DNA from: Gammaproteobacteria bacterium
Lineage (GTDB): Bacteria; Gemmatimonadota; Gemmatimonadetes; Longimicrobiales; Gaopeijiaceae
DNA: 64,000 bases
Assembly (NCBI GenBank): GCA_028820325.1
Contig: JAPPJO010000146.1
Coordinates: forward strand, 1 to 64,000
Direction: 5' to 3'
Shown here: positions 53,520 through 63,802 of the stretch, piece by piece
Position numbering within the stretch: position 1 is the stretch's first letter
Layout of the letters: every line of letters begins with the position of its first letter
Program-made: the position numbers and the translations under genes
Notes under the pieces: generated by a model
What the model was told of the DNA's origin: nothing
The model's input: the letters and a program-made list of their open reading frames with translations, nothing else
The model's database searches: none

Positions 53520-53550
53520 CCCAATCCGGCGCCTGCGCCGGGTCGGAAGA

Positions 53551-55506
53551 GTGAGCCTGCTTTCCTGGATCGTCCTGCCCCTCCTGCTGGCGGCGGCGTG
53601 CGGCTTCTCTCTCTGGGTTTACCATCGCCGGGAACTGCCGGTGACGGGCCGGCGATGGCTGGCCCTTGCAAGAGCGCTGGCGATCTGCCTCGTGGCGCTG
53701 CTCATCTGGAATCCCCGTCTGCCTGCCGGCGCGGGTGACGGCGTCGGCCAGGGCGCCCTGGTGCTGCTGGACGGCTCCCTGAGCATGGCGGCCGGTTCTC
53801 CCGGCGGGGAGACGGCGTGGGCGGACGCGGTCGAGGAAGCGCGGCGCCTCGCGAGCGGCGGAGGCCGGATCCTGGTCTTCGGGGATGCCGTGGCGGCGGG
53901 CGCGGCCGACCAGCTGGACGCGCGCGCGCCCTCGGCCACCTCCTCCCGCCTCCTCCCGGCCCTGCGCGGGGCGGCCGAATCCGGCGCGCGCGCGGTCACG
54001 GTGGTGAGCGACGGGCGCCTGACCGATGCCGACTTCGGCAGCCTTCCGGTGGTGCCCGGGCTGCAGGCCCGCCTTGAGGTGGTGGGCGGGACCGTGGCGA
54101 ATGCGGGGGTGGCCGACTTCGCCCCGCCCGCGCGTGTCGAACGGGGGACACCCTTTGTCGCCGAGGTCACCGTGTTCGGCGAGGCCGCCCCGGGTGCCGC
54201 CGCCCGCATCGAGGTGCTGGAGGAGGACCGCCTGGTGGCCTCGATTCCGGTGGAGATCCCCCCGCCCGGCCAAGTCGCGCGCACGCTCGTGGACCTCCCC
54301 GCTCCCACGGCCGAGGGGCTGGTGCGCTACGTGGCCACCGTCGTGCTGGAGGACGACGGCTTTGCCGACGACGACCGCCGGGTGCGCCATGTGCGCGTAG
54401 CGCCCCCGCAGGCCGGGCTGGTCCTGCTCTCCCTGCTTCCGGACTGGGAGCCCCGTCACCTGCTTCCCGTGCTGGAGGACGTGACCGGGCTGCCCGCCCG
54501 CGGTTACCTGCGCGTCGCCGGGTCGCGGTATCTGCCGATCGCCCGCGGCGATGAGAGCGTGGACGAGGTAACCGAGGGCGAGTTGCGCACGATGCTCGCC
54601 GGCGCCGACATCGTGGTGCTGCACGGCGTCGGCGCGACCGCTCCGGGCTGGGTGCGCGACGCCTCCCGCAACGCCCGGCGTCTGCTCATGTTCCCGGCCG
54701 ACCGGGCGGGTGCGTCGCTGGGCGGGGTGGCGGTGGCGGGCGAGGTCGAGGGCGAGTGGTACGTGGCCGCGGACCTCCCCGCCTCGCCGGTGGCCGGGCA
54801 GTTCGCCGACCTGGATCTCGGGGCTCTGCCGCCCCTCACCGCCCTCCACCCCGCAACGGCGCACTCGGGAACGGTCGCCCTGCAGGTGCATCTGGGCGGG
54901 CGCGGCACCGGAGAGGCCGCCGTCGTCCTGATCGCCGAGCAGGGCAGGCGCGTAGGCGTCGGCCTGGCCGAGGGCTACTGGCGCTGGGCCGCCCGCGAGG
55001 CAACGCCGCGCCGCGCCTACCGGTCCCTGTGGGCTGGAGTGGCGAACTGGCTGTTCGCCGGCGAGCGCCTTGCGGCCGCCGGTCCACCCGGTCCCGCCGA
55101 GCCGGTGATCGGGCGCGGGAGCCCCGTTCGCTGGCAGGCGCCCGGAATGGCCGGGCAGGAACTCGGCCTTCGTCTCATCCACGCCGGCGAAACGGTCTTC
55201 GAGTCCACGGTCGCGGTGGATTCCACAGAGGCCTTCACCACCGCGCCGCTGGACCCGGGCGCCTATGATTTCGTGCTGTCCACGGGGGCCGGCGGCGAGG
55301 AGGTGAGCGGCCGTTTCGACGTCGAGCGCTACACCGGCGAACTCCGGTTGCCGCCCGTCGTCGACGCGGTGGGCGGGGACGCGGCCGAAGGAGGCGTCCA
55401 CGCGGCTGTCGGCCGTCCGCTGCGCACGCACCCCCTGCCCTTCATCCTCGTCCTGACGGTGCTGTGCGGCGAGTGGATCGGCCGCCGCCGCCGGGGCCTC
55501 CGGTAG
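53551..55506 (+). CDS. Membrane protein with von Willebrand A-like region
   Basis: A 651-residue protein. Two N-terminal membrane segments (LLSWIVLPLLLAAACGFSLWVY and ALARALAICLVALLIWNP) are followed by a vWA-like fold with a DGSLS metal-site motif (VLLDGSLSM) and VTVVSDGRLTDAD, several beta-sandwich-like domains, a glutamine-amidotransferase-like segment (ADIVVLHGVGATAPGWVR) and a C-terminal membrane segment. This is the layout of large BatA-like/CARDB-like membrane proteins. Start GTG 53551. Its location between ftsZ-peptidase and ftsY is unusual; the function is unknown. Confidence 0.75.
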   Translation: MSLLSWIVLPLLLAAACGFSLWVYHRRELPVTGRRWLALARALAICLVALLIWNPRLPAGAGDGVGQGALVLLDGSLSMAAGSPGGETAWADAVEEARRLASGGGRILVFGDAVAAGAADQLDARAPSATSSRLLPALRGAAESGARAVTVVSDGRLTDADFGSLPVVPGLQARLEVVGGTVANAGVADFAPPARVERGTPFVAEVTVFGEAAPGAAARIEVLEEDRLVASIPVEIPPPGQVARTLVDLPAPTAEGLVRYVATVVLEDDGFADDDRRVRHVRVAPPQAGLVLLSLLPDWEPRHLLPVLEDVTGLPARGYLRVAGSRYLPIARGDESVDEVTEGELRTMLAGADIVVLHGVGATAPGWVRDASRNARRLLMFPADRAGASLGGVAVAGEVEGEWYVAADLPASPVAGQFADLDLGALPPLTALHPATAHSGTVALQVHLGGRGTGEAAVVLIAEQGRRVGVGLAEGYWRWAAREATPRRAYRSLWAGVANWLFAGERLAAAGPPGPAEPVIGRGSPVRWQAPGMAGQELGLRLIHAGETVFESTVAVDSTEAFTTAPLDPGAYDFVLSTGAGGEEVSGRFDVERYTGELRLPPVVDAVGGDAAEGGVHAAVGRPLRTHPLPFILVLTVLCGEWIGRRRRGLR

Positions 55507-55511
55507 CGTTT

Positions 55512-56489
55512 GTGACGCCGCTGGGCCGACTGACCGGCAAAGGGAGCGGTACGCGCGGGTCGCTGTGGCGGAGGGTCGTGGGCTTCGCCCTCCCCGACCT
55601 CCGGCCGTCCGCGCGCGGCCTGGGCACCGAGACGCTCGAGGAACTCGAGGACCGCCTGCTGGCCGCCGACTTCGGCGTGGAGGCCGCGCTGCGGCTGGTG
55701 GATCGCGTCGAAGCACTCCAGCGGCGCGGACGGCTCCGCGGCCCGGAGGCGCTACGCAACGCCCTGCGGGACGAAGTGGCGAGGATCCTGCTTCCCGTGG
55801 CATCGGCCGAAGGGGCTCCGGCGGCTTCGGCAACGGAAGTCGCTTTCGCTCTCCGCGAACCCGCGCAGGGCATCGCCGTCTATCTCATGGTCGGGGTCAA
55901 CGGGGTGGGGAAGACCACTTCCGCCGGCAAGCTGGCCCATGTTCTCGCTGCCCGGGGCAGGAAGGTCCTGCTCGCCGCGGCGGACACCTACCGGGCGGGC
56001 GCGATCTCCCAGCTGCGCATCTGGGCGGACCGCACCGGCGCCGAGTTCGTGGCCGGACAGCCCGGCGGAGATCCCGCCGCGGTCGCCTTCGACGCCATCG
56101 ACGCGGCCCGCGCGCGCGGCGTTGACGTAGCGATCGTCGACACCGCCGGACGCCTCCACACCCGCACCGGGTTGATGGATGAACTCGCCAAGGTACGGCG
56201 GGTCATCGCCCGCAAGCTGCCGGGCGCTCCGCACGAGACCCTGATCGTGCTCGACGCAACCGTGGGTCAGAACGCGCTTGCCCAGGTGCGGGTGTTCCGT
56301 GACGCGGTGAATCCGAGCGGGATTCTTCTCGCCAAGATGGATTCCAGCGCGCGCGGGGGCATCGTCGTCGCCCTCGGGCAGGAGTTCGGGTTGCCGGTCA
56401 AGCTCGTCGGAGTGGGGGAAGGCCCCGGTGACCTCGAGCCCTTCGACGCGAACGCGTTTCTGGAGGGCGTTTTCGGATCTCCGGCATGA
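55512..56489 (+). CDS. ftsY: Signal recognition particle receptor FtsY
   Basis: A 325-residue SRP GTPase that docks ribosome-SRP complexes at the membrane. N domain helices (ETLEELEDRLLAADFGVEAA), P-loop VGVNGVGKTTSAGKLAH, ADTYRAGAISQLRIWADR, VDTAGRLHTRTGLMDEL and the TKMDSSARGG-like AKMDSSARGGIVVAL are clear. The acidic A domain is absent, as in many short FtsY. The start is GTG at 55512, 5 nt after the preceding stop. Confidence 0.95.
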   Translation: MTPLGRLTGKGSGTRGSLWRRVVGFALPDLRPSARGLGTETLEELEDRLLAADFGVEAALRLVDRVEALQRRGRLRGPEALRNALRDEVARILLPVASAEGAPAASATEVAFALREPAQGIAVYLMVGVNGVGKTTSAGKLAHVLAARGRKVLLAAADTYRAGAISQLRIWADRTGAEFVAGQPGGDPAAVAFDAIDAARARGVDVAIVDTAGRLHTRTGLMDELAKVRRVIARKLPGAPHETLIVLDATVGQNALAQVRVFRDAVNPSGILLAKMDSSARGGIVVALGQEFGLPVKLVGVGEGPGDLEPFDANAFLEGVFGSPA

Positions 56490-58585
56490 GCTTCTCGAGG
56501 CTCGACTCCCCCGTCCAGTACCTCAAGGGCGTCGGTCCCCGGCGCGCGGAGAATCTTGCAGGACTGGGCATCCGCAAGGCGCGCGACCTGCTCTATCACG
56601 TGCCCCGGCGCTATGAGGACGCCTCCACCGTTCAGCCGGTGGCCGGGCTCGAAGTGGGAGACGCCGCCGTCGTGGTCGGGCGGGTGCGCAGCTCCGGGGT
56701 CATCCCCACGCGCAAGGGCCTGCGCATCTTTCAGGCCGTGATCGAGGACGAGACCGGCCACATCACCTGCGCCTGGCCGGGACAGCCGTGGCTCGATCGC
56801 AGGATCCGCAAGGGGGACCTGCTGCTCGCCGCCGGAACGGTGCGCTTCTTTCACGGCCGCCAGATCCAGCCCCGCGAGTTCGCCGTTCTCGAATCCGGGC
56901 GTGCCCGCGGCGCCTCCGAGGGAGAGGAGGGCGGAGCCCGCGGCACCATCTTCGTGGTCTATCCGGCGTCCGAGTCCGTACCGCAGTGGGTGCTGCGCCA
57001 GCTGCTGGAGCGCAATCTGTCCACGCTCCTGCGGCAGGTGGAGGAAGAGGAGTACCTCTCCCCCGGAGAGCGCCGCGAGATCGGCGTGCCGGTTCTGGCC
57101 GAAGCGCTCTCCAGCCTGCATGCCCCGAAGAGCCTCGACGCGGCCGAGCGAGGCCGAAGGCGTCTCGCCTGGGACGAACTCTACTTCCTGCAGCTGATGC
57201 ACGCCCACGCCCGCCACCGGAGCACCACCGCCGTCAACGGCATCCGCTTCGGCCGCAGCAACCGGCTGATCCGTCCTCTGCACGAGTCGCTCGGGTTTCG
57301 CCTGACCGATGCCCAGGCCCGGGTGCTGCGCGAGATCTACGCGGACATGACCGCGGACCGCCGCATGAACCGCATGCTGCAGGGGGATGTGGGGGCGGGG
57401 AAGACCATCGTCGCCGTCTTCGCCATGATGCTCGCGGTGGAGGGCGGGCACCAGGCCGCCCTCATGGCGCCCACCGAGCTGCTCGCCGAGCAGCACGCCC
57501 GCAGCCTCGAGCGCCTGCTCGGCCCGCTCGGGGTCGAGACCCTGCTGCTCACCGGCCGCACCGATGCCCGCGAGCGCGCCCGCGTGCTCGCCGCCCTGGC
57601 CGACGGCAGCGGCCTCGTGGTGACCGGCACCCATGCGCTCATCCAGGAGACGGTGGAGTTCGCGCGCCTGGGACTGGTGGTGGTGGACGAACAGCACCGT
57701 TTCGGAGTGCGTCAGCGGATGGTCCTGGGCCAGCGCGACCCTGCCCCCGACACCCTCATCATGTCGGCGACGCCGATCCCTCGCTCGCTGGCGCTCGCCC
57801 TCTACGGCGACCTCGACCTGAGCGTGCTGGACGAGTTGCCTCCCGGGCGCAAACCGGTGGCAACCCGCTGGCTGCGGCCTTCCCGCCGTGGCGAAGCGTA
57901 CCGGCTGGTCCGGGACGAGCTGGCGCGCGGGCGGCAGGTTTACGTCATCTATCCCCTGGTGGGCGAGTCCGACAAGCTGCAGTTGCGCTCGGCCACGGAG
58001 GAATGGGAACGGCTGCGCGCGGAGGAGTTCCCGGACTTCCGGGTCGGCCTCCTGCACGGCCAGCTTCCCGGCGCGCAGAGGGATACGGTAATGCGCGCCT
58101 TCCTGGCCGGCGACCTGGACGTGCTGGTGGCCACCTCGGTCGTGGAGGTGGGCATCGACGTGTCCAACGCCACCGTCATGCTCATCGAGCACGCCGAGCG
58201 CTTCGGCCTCTCGCAGCTGCACCAGCTCCGCGGCCGGGTCGGGCGCGGGGCCGACCGCAGCTACTGCGTCGCCATCGCCGACGCGGAGGAGGCCGCCGCC
58301 GAGCGCCTGAGGGTCTTCCGGAGCACGCACGACGGCTTTGCGATCGCCCGGGCCGATCTGGCCATGCGCGGGGAAGGGGATTTCTTCGGCTCCCAGCAGC
58401 ACGGGCAGCCCGTTCTGCGTTTCGCCGACCTCACGCTCGACCAGGACCTCATGCGCGCCGCCCGCGAACACGCCCGCGCGACCATCGACCGCGACCCCGA
58501 TCTGCTCGCCCCGGAGAACACCACGCGGCGCCATCTGCTCACCGGCCGGTTCGGCGACCGCCTGCAACTCCGCGCGGTGGGTTAG
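56486..58585 (+). CDS. recG: ATP-dependent DNA helicase RecG
   Basis: A 699-residue helicase that remodels stalled forks and Holliday junctions. The N-terminal wedge/OB domain (about 1-200) includes VQYLKGVGPRRAENLAGLGI. Helicase motifs are LQGDVGAGKTIVA (I), MAPTELLAEQH, DEQHRFGVRQR (II), MSATPIPRSLAL (III), ATSVVEVGIDVSNATVMLIEHAERFGLSQLHQLRGRVGRG (V-VI, quoted in part as VVEVGIDV). It starts in the ftsY stop (ATGA) and ends the long co-directional run. Confidence 0.95.
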   Translation: MSFSRLDSPVQYLKGVGPRRAENLAGLGIRKARDLLYHVPRRYEDASTVQPVAGLEVGDAAVVVGRVRSSGVIPTRKGLRIFQAVIEDETGHITCAWPGQPWLDRRIRKGDLLLAAGTVRFFHGRQIQPREFAVLESGRARGASEGEEGGARGTIFVVYPASESVPQWVLRQLLERNLSTLLRQVEEEEYLSPGERREIGVPVLAEALSSLHAPKSLDAAERGRRRLAWDELYFLQLMHAHARHRSTTAVNGIRFGRSNRLIRPLHESLGFRLTDAQARVLREIYADMTADRRMNRMLQGDVGAGKTIVAVFAMMLAVEGGHQAALMAPTELLAEQHARSLERLLGPLGVETLLLTGRTDARERARVLAALADGSGLVVTGTHALIQETVEFARLGLVVVDEQHRFGVRQRMVLGQRDPAPDTLIMSATPIPRSLALALYGDLDLSVLDELPPGRKPVATRWLRPSRRGEAYRLVRDELARGRQVYVIYPLVGESDKLQLRSATEEWERLRAEEFPDFRVGLLHGQLPGAQRDTVMRAFLAGDLDVLVATSVVEVGIDVSNATVMLIEHAERFGLSQLHQLRGRVGRGADRSYCVAIADAEEAAAERLRVFRSTHDGFAIARADLAMRGEGDFFGSQQHGQPVLRFADLTLDQDLMRAAREHARATIDRDPDLLAPENTTRRHLLTGRFGDRLQLRAVG

Positions 58586-58603
58586 CCCCGGCCGCAGTTG
58601 GAC

Positions 58604-58632
58604 TTGACGCTTCCTCCGTGACACACTAGCTA
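58604..58632 (+). promoter_or_regulatory. Putative asnS promoter
   Basis: TTGACG (58604-58609), 17-bp spacer, TAGCTA (58627-58632), about 58 bp before the asnS ATG. The -35 is good, the -10 imperfect. Confidence 0.4.
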
Positions 58633-58690
58633 CCGACGGTCCGCGCCCGGGGACCGTCCATCTCCAGCCGATCCCACCCAGGAGACCACC

Positions 58691-59989
<1,299 letters not shown>

Positions 59990-60034
59990 CGGCCGGTTCC
60001 GCCTCGCCCGCGAGCGAGCGGCGTCCGTCGCGCG

Positions 60035-60871
60035 TCAGCCGCCCGGCGTCTCCTCCGCGTCCCGCGCCTCCGCCTTCACCGCGTCCCAGAGCGCGTCCAG
60101 TTCTTCCAGCGACATCTCCGCCACCCGCCTGCCGCCGTCGCGCGCGAGTTCCTCCACGCGCCGGAAGCGGGCTTCCACCTTGCGGTTGGTGCGCGCGAGC
60201 GCGTTGGTCGCATGCACGCCGGCGAGGCGCGCGAGGTTGACCGCCGTGAAGAGGAGATCGCCGGCCTCGTCCATCACCTCCCGGGGATTTCCCCGGCCGA
60301 GCGCCGCCCGAATCTCCTCGAGTTCCTCGGCCACCTTGAGCCGGGCTCCTTCGGCGTCTTCCCAGTCGAAGCCGACCCCGCTCAGCTTCTCCTGAATGCG
60401 ATGTGCGCGCACGAGCGGTTCCAACCCGCCGGGAAGCCCTGAGAGAACGCTCTCGTCGTCCGAAAGCTCCCTTGCCTTCAGCGCCTCCCAGTCCTCCCGC
60501 TCACCCTCGCCGAAGAGGTGGGGATGCCGCCGCTTCATCTTCGTCTCCAGCCGATCCACCACCGAATCCCGGTCGAAGGCGCCGGCCGCCTCGGCCAGCA
60601 CGATCTGAAAGGCCACGTTGAGCAGCAGATCGCCGAGTTCCCCCTCCAGTTCCCCGGCGTCCCCGGAGCGAATCGCATCCACTACTTCCCGGCTTTCCTC
60701 GATGAGGTAGGGGATGAGCGACTCCGCGGTCTGGGCCCGGTCCCAGGGACAGTTGGCGCGCAGGAACTCGACGATGGCGAGCGCGCGGTCGAGAACGCCC
60801 TCCGAAGGGGCGATGCCGTCGGATGCCGTGGTTTCGGATGGATGCGTGGTGCTGCGTTCGCTTGTGGTCAC
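60035..60871 (-). CDS. mazG: Nucleoside triphosphate pyrophosphohydrolase MazG
   Basis: About 278 residues with two MazG domains. The first carries CPWDRAQTAESLIPYLIEES and the metal motif EESREVVDAIRSGDAGELEGELGDLL. The second contains VAEELEEIRAALG and REVMDEAGDLLFTAVNLARL. It hydrolyses nucleoside triphosphates to monophosphates, a housecleaning role. There is no ATG at a suitable place; GTG at 60871 gives a short polar head before the conserved part. It is divergent from alr and convergent with asnS. Confidence 0.9.
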   Translation of the reverse strand: MTTSERSTTHPSETTASDGIAPSEGVLDRALAIVEFLRANCPWDRAQTAESLIPYLIEESREVVDAIRSGDAGELEGELGDLLLNVAFQIVLAEAAGAFDRDSVVDRLETKMKRRHPHLFGEGEREDWEALKARELSDDESVLSGLPGGLEPLVRAHRIQEKLSGVGFDWEDAEGARLKVAEELEEIRAALGRGNPREVMDEAGDLLFTAVNLARLAGVHATNALARTNRKVEARFRRVEELARDGGRRVAEMSLEELDALWDAVKAEARDAEETPGG

Positions 60872-61007
60872 GATACGGGCAGTGTCATTCGGGGTTGGGA
60901 TGCCGGCCGGGAGTAGTATTCCGGACCCTGGGGGAGAAGTCCAGACATCATGGACCGCCGCGTCCCGACTTGTTGCCCCCCGCCCCTGGCGTCGGCACCT
61001 TTCGCCC

Positions 61008-62129
61008 ATGGTGAGGCTCGACGATCCCCGGGCGCGCGCCTGGGTTGAGGTCGATGCCGCGGCGCTGCGCGCAAACCTGGCGCACATCCGCGAAGCCGCC
61101 GGCGACTCCGCCGCAGTCATCCCGATGGTGAAGGCGAACGCGTACGGCCTGGGCGTGCGCGAGGCGGTAGCGGTCCTGGAGACCGATGAGCCCGGCGGCT
61201 ACGGGGTGGCGACGGTGGAGGAGGGGCTGGAGGTGCGGGCGCTCGGGGTGGGGCGCCCGGTGCTGGTGATGACCCCGCCCCCCGCTTCCTCCCTCCCCGC
61301 GGCCGTGGACGCGGGCCTGACCCTGTGTTTCTCCGATCTGCACAACCTGCGCGCCCTGGCCGGGGAGGCCGCCCGCCGCGGACGCGGCGCGACCTTCCAC
61401 ATGGAAGTGGACACGGGGATGGGCAGGGCCGGTCTCGACTGGCGCTCGGCGCCGTCCTGGGGGAGAGAAGTGGCGGCGCTGGCCGCCCGCCCCCTCCGCT
61501 GGGGCGGATGCTACACCCACTTCCACTCGGCCGACGAGGCCGCGGGCACCATCGACCGGCAGTGGGCGCGCCTGCAGGAGGCCGTCGGCCACCTGTCCCT
61601 GCCCGCGGACGCCTGGGTCCACGCCTGCAACTCCGCCGCCGTCCTGCGCCGCCCGCAGTACGCGGCCAGCGCGGTGCGTCCCGGCCTCTTCCTGTACGGC
61701 GGAGCATCCGCGCCCGACCTGCCGCGACCCGCCCCGGTGGCGGCCGTGCGCGCCCGCATCACCCTGGTGCGCGACGTCCCTGCGGGCAGCTCCGTGGGCT
61801 ACGGCGCCACCCACGTCGCGCGCGGGCGCGAGCGATGGGCCACGGTCGCGATCGGGTACGGCGACGGCCTGCCGCGCGCGCTGGGCAACCGCGGGCACGC
61901 CCTGGTGCGCGGGCGGCGGGTGCCGCTGGTCGGAAGGATCTCCATGGACGTGACGGTGGTAGAGATCTCGCGCGTCCCCGCCGCGCGCCCCGGCGATATC
62001 GTTACATTTATCGGTTCCGACCGGGATGAGGAAATCACGGTCGAGGAGGTGGCGGACCAGGCCGGCACCATCAACTACGAGGTCCTGACCGGTCTGACCG
62101 GCCGACTTCCGCGGATCTGGCAAGCATGA
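61008..62129 (+). CDS. alr: Alanine racemase
   Basis: A 373-residue PLP enzyme that makes D-alanine for the cell wall. VIPMVKANAYGLG holds the PLP lysine at about residue 43, then HMEVDTGMGRAGLDW, a TIM-barrel region and SVGYGATHVA with the catalytic Tyr. VGRISMDVTVVEIS and the C-terminal YEVLTGLTGRLPRIW are typical. The ATG at 61008 begins the family N-terminus (DDPRARAWVEVDAAALRANL). Its stop overlaps the cytidine deaminase start (ATGA). Confidence 0.94.
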   Translation: MVRLDDPRARAWVEVDAAALRANLAHIREAAGDSAAVIPMVKANAYGLGVREAVAVLETDEPGGYGVATVEEGLEVRALGVGRPVLVMTPPPASSLPAAVDAGLTLCFSDLHNLRALAGEAARRGRGATFHMEVDTGMGRAGLDWRSAPSWGREVAALAARPLRWGGCYTHFHSADEAAGTIDRQWARLQEAVGHLSLPADAWVHACNSAAVLRRPQYAASAVRPGLFLYGGASAPDLPRPAPVAAVRARITLVRDVPAGSSVGYGATHVARGRERWATVAIGYGDGLPRALGNRGHALVRGRRVPLVGRISMDVTVVEISRVPAARPGDIVTFIGSDRDEEITVEEVADQAGTINYEVLTGLTGRLPRIWQA

Positions 62130-63802
62130 CGGACGCTTTCGAGCGACTTCTGAACCATGCGCGCTCCGCACGCGAGCGCGCCTACGCTCCCTATTCCGGG
62201 TTCCAGGTGGGCGCGGCGCTGGAGACGGCGGAGGGCGCCGTGTTCTCGGGATGCAACGTGGAGAACGCCTCCTACGGCCTCACCCTGTGCGCCGAGCGCT
62301 CGGCGCTGGCCGCGGCGGTGGCCGCTGGCCACCGGTCGTTCACCCGCGTCGCCGTCAGCACCTCGTCCGGTCCGCCCGCCTCCCCTTGTGGGCTCTGCCG
62401 CCAGGCCCTCGCAGAATTTTCGCCCCGGCTCTCCGTCCGCTCCGAGTCACCCGAGGGGACCGCCGACTGGAGCCTGGCAGCGCTCCTTCCCGCGCCCTTC
62501 CGGCTGAAGCGCGCGGCCCGCGCGCTTGCGGCCGTGGCTGCGCTTCTCACCGCCACCTGCGGGTACGAGACGCCCACCGCGGTGGAAGGCTTGACCTTTC
62601 CCGTCACGGTGATCACCTCGGAGGTCCATCTCTCCCACGACCAGTTCGCCCGCGGCGTTCAGGTATTCGGGGGCTTCGGCCGCGCTTCGGACGTGGCCGT
62701 TCCCCTGGTCGCCACCGAGTTCGGCGAAGACGGCCTGGAGGCGCGCACGCTGGTGCGATTCGGTCCCATCCCGCGCTCCGCCAGCATTCGCGACACCGCC
62801 GGCACCACGGTCACCGACCCGGACCTCACGCTGGTGGGCGGGCGTGCCGTCCTCCGCTTCGATACCCTGGCGGCCCCCTCCGGACCGGTGACCTTGTCCG
62901 CATCGCTCATCAGCGAGCGCTGGCATCCGCCCTCCGCCACCTTCGTCCACGCCGTGGACACTCTCGGGGAACAGGTCGCCTGGGCTGACCCCGGCGGCGG
63001 TGACGCCACGCCGATCGCCACGGCGGTGTGGGATCCGGCGGAATCCGACTCCGCCTTCTTCGCCATCGACACCCTCGTCATCAAGGCGTGGGACACCGAA
63101 GACGAAGCCCGCGGCATGCTGGTGCGGATGGTCACACCCGGCGAGCGCGTGAAGGTGCGTTCGGCAAACCTGGTCATGGACGCGCTGCCGTCGATCCGGT
63201 CGGACACGATGGTCACCACCGACACCTATTCGGAACACCTGACCTTCATCTACGACCCGGTTCCCTCCCTCCCCGAGGGCACGCTGCAGATCGGCGGCGC
63301 CCCGGCCTGGCGCACCGTCTTCGAAGTGCAGTTGCCGTCCTCGCTTCCCATCAGCGGCGAAGCCTGCCCTTCAGCCGAGTGTACCGTTCCGCTCAACGCC
63401 GACGGCATTACTCAGGCGGCGCTCGTCCTGACCCCGGGGCCCACCGACGCGGCCCTGCGCCCCACCGACACGCTCTTCGTCGACGCCCGCCCGATTCCCT
63501 CGCCCGAGCACCTGCCGCGCGCGCCCCTGGGCAACTCGATCCAGATCCCGGTCCTGCAGGTGCCTCCGGAGGTCTTCGCCGGCGAGGAGGGGCGCGTGCT
63601 CGAGATTCCCATCACCGGCTTCATCAAGGACCTGGCTCGCGGGATTACCGAAGACAGCGTTCCGGCGCCCAATACGGTGGCGCTGCTGGCCGCCATCGAG
63701 CCTCAGAGCTTCGAGCTGATGCGGTTCCTGGGACCCGACTCGAGTTCGCCGCCGCTGCTTCGCATCCTCGTGAGCCAGCTCTCCGGGATGAGCATGAGAT
63801 GA
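62126..63802 (+). CDS. cdd: Cytidine deaminase fused in frame to a lipoprotein-like protein
   Basis: Residues 1-126 form a complete cytidine deaminase: YAPYSGFQVGAAL, GCNVENASYGLTLCAERSA (zinc Cys55, catalytic Glu57) and SPCGLCRQALAEF (Cys88, Cys91), ending ALLPAPF. Without a stop the frame continues into a basic-hydrophobic stretch, LKRAARALAAVAALLTATC, that looks like a lipoprotein signal with Cys at about 145. A ~410-residue beta-rich protein follows. A cytosolic enzyme joined to an export signal is odd. Either the second part has its own non-standard start (no ATG/GTG/TTG at the right place), or a stop has been lost. It starts in the alr stop. Confidence 0.75.
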   Translation: MTDAFERLLNHARSARERAYAPYSGFQVGAALETAEGAVFSGCNVENASYGLTLCAERSALAAAVAAGHRSFTRVAVSTSSGPPASPCGLCRQALAEFSPRLSVRSESPEGTADWSLAALLPAPFRLKRAARALAAVAALLTATCGYETPTAVEGLTFPVTVITSEVHLSHDQFARGVQVFGGFGRASDVAVPLVATEFGEDGLEARTLVRFGPIPRSASIRDTAGTTVTDPDLTLVGGRAVLRFDTLAAPSGPVTLSASLISERWHPPSATFVHAVDTLGEQVAWADPGGGDATPIATAVWDPAESDSAFFAIDTLVIKAWDTEDEARGMLVRMVTPGERVKVRSANLVMDALPSIRSDTMVTTDTYSEHLTFIYDPVPSLPEGTLQIGGAPAWRTVFEVQLPSSLPISGEACPSAECTVPLNADGITQAALVLTPGPTDAALRPTDTLFVDARPIPSPEHLPRAPLGNSIQIPVLQVPPEVFAGEEGRVLEIPITGFIKDLARGITEDSVPAPNTVALLAAIEPQSFELMRFLGPDSSSPPLLRILVSQLSGMSMR

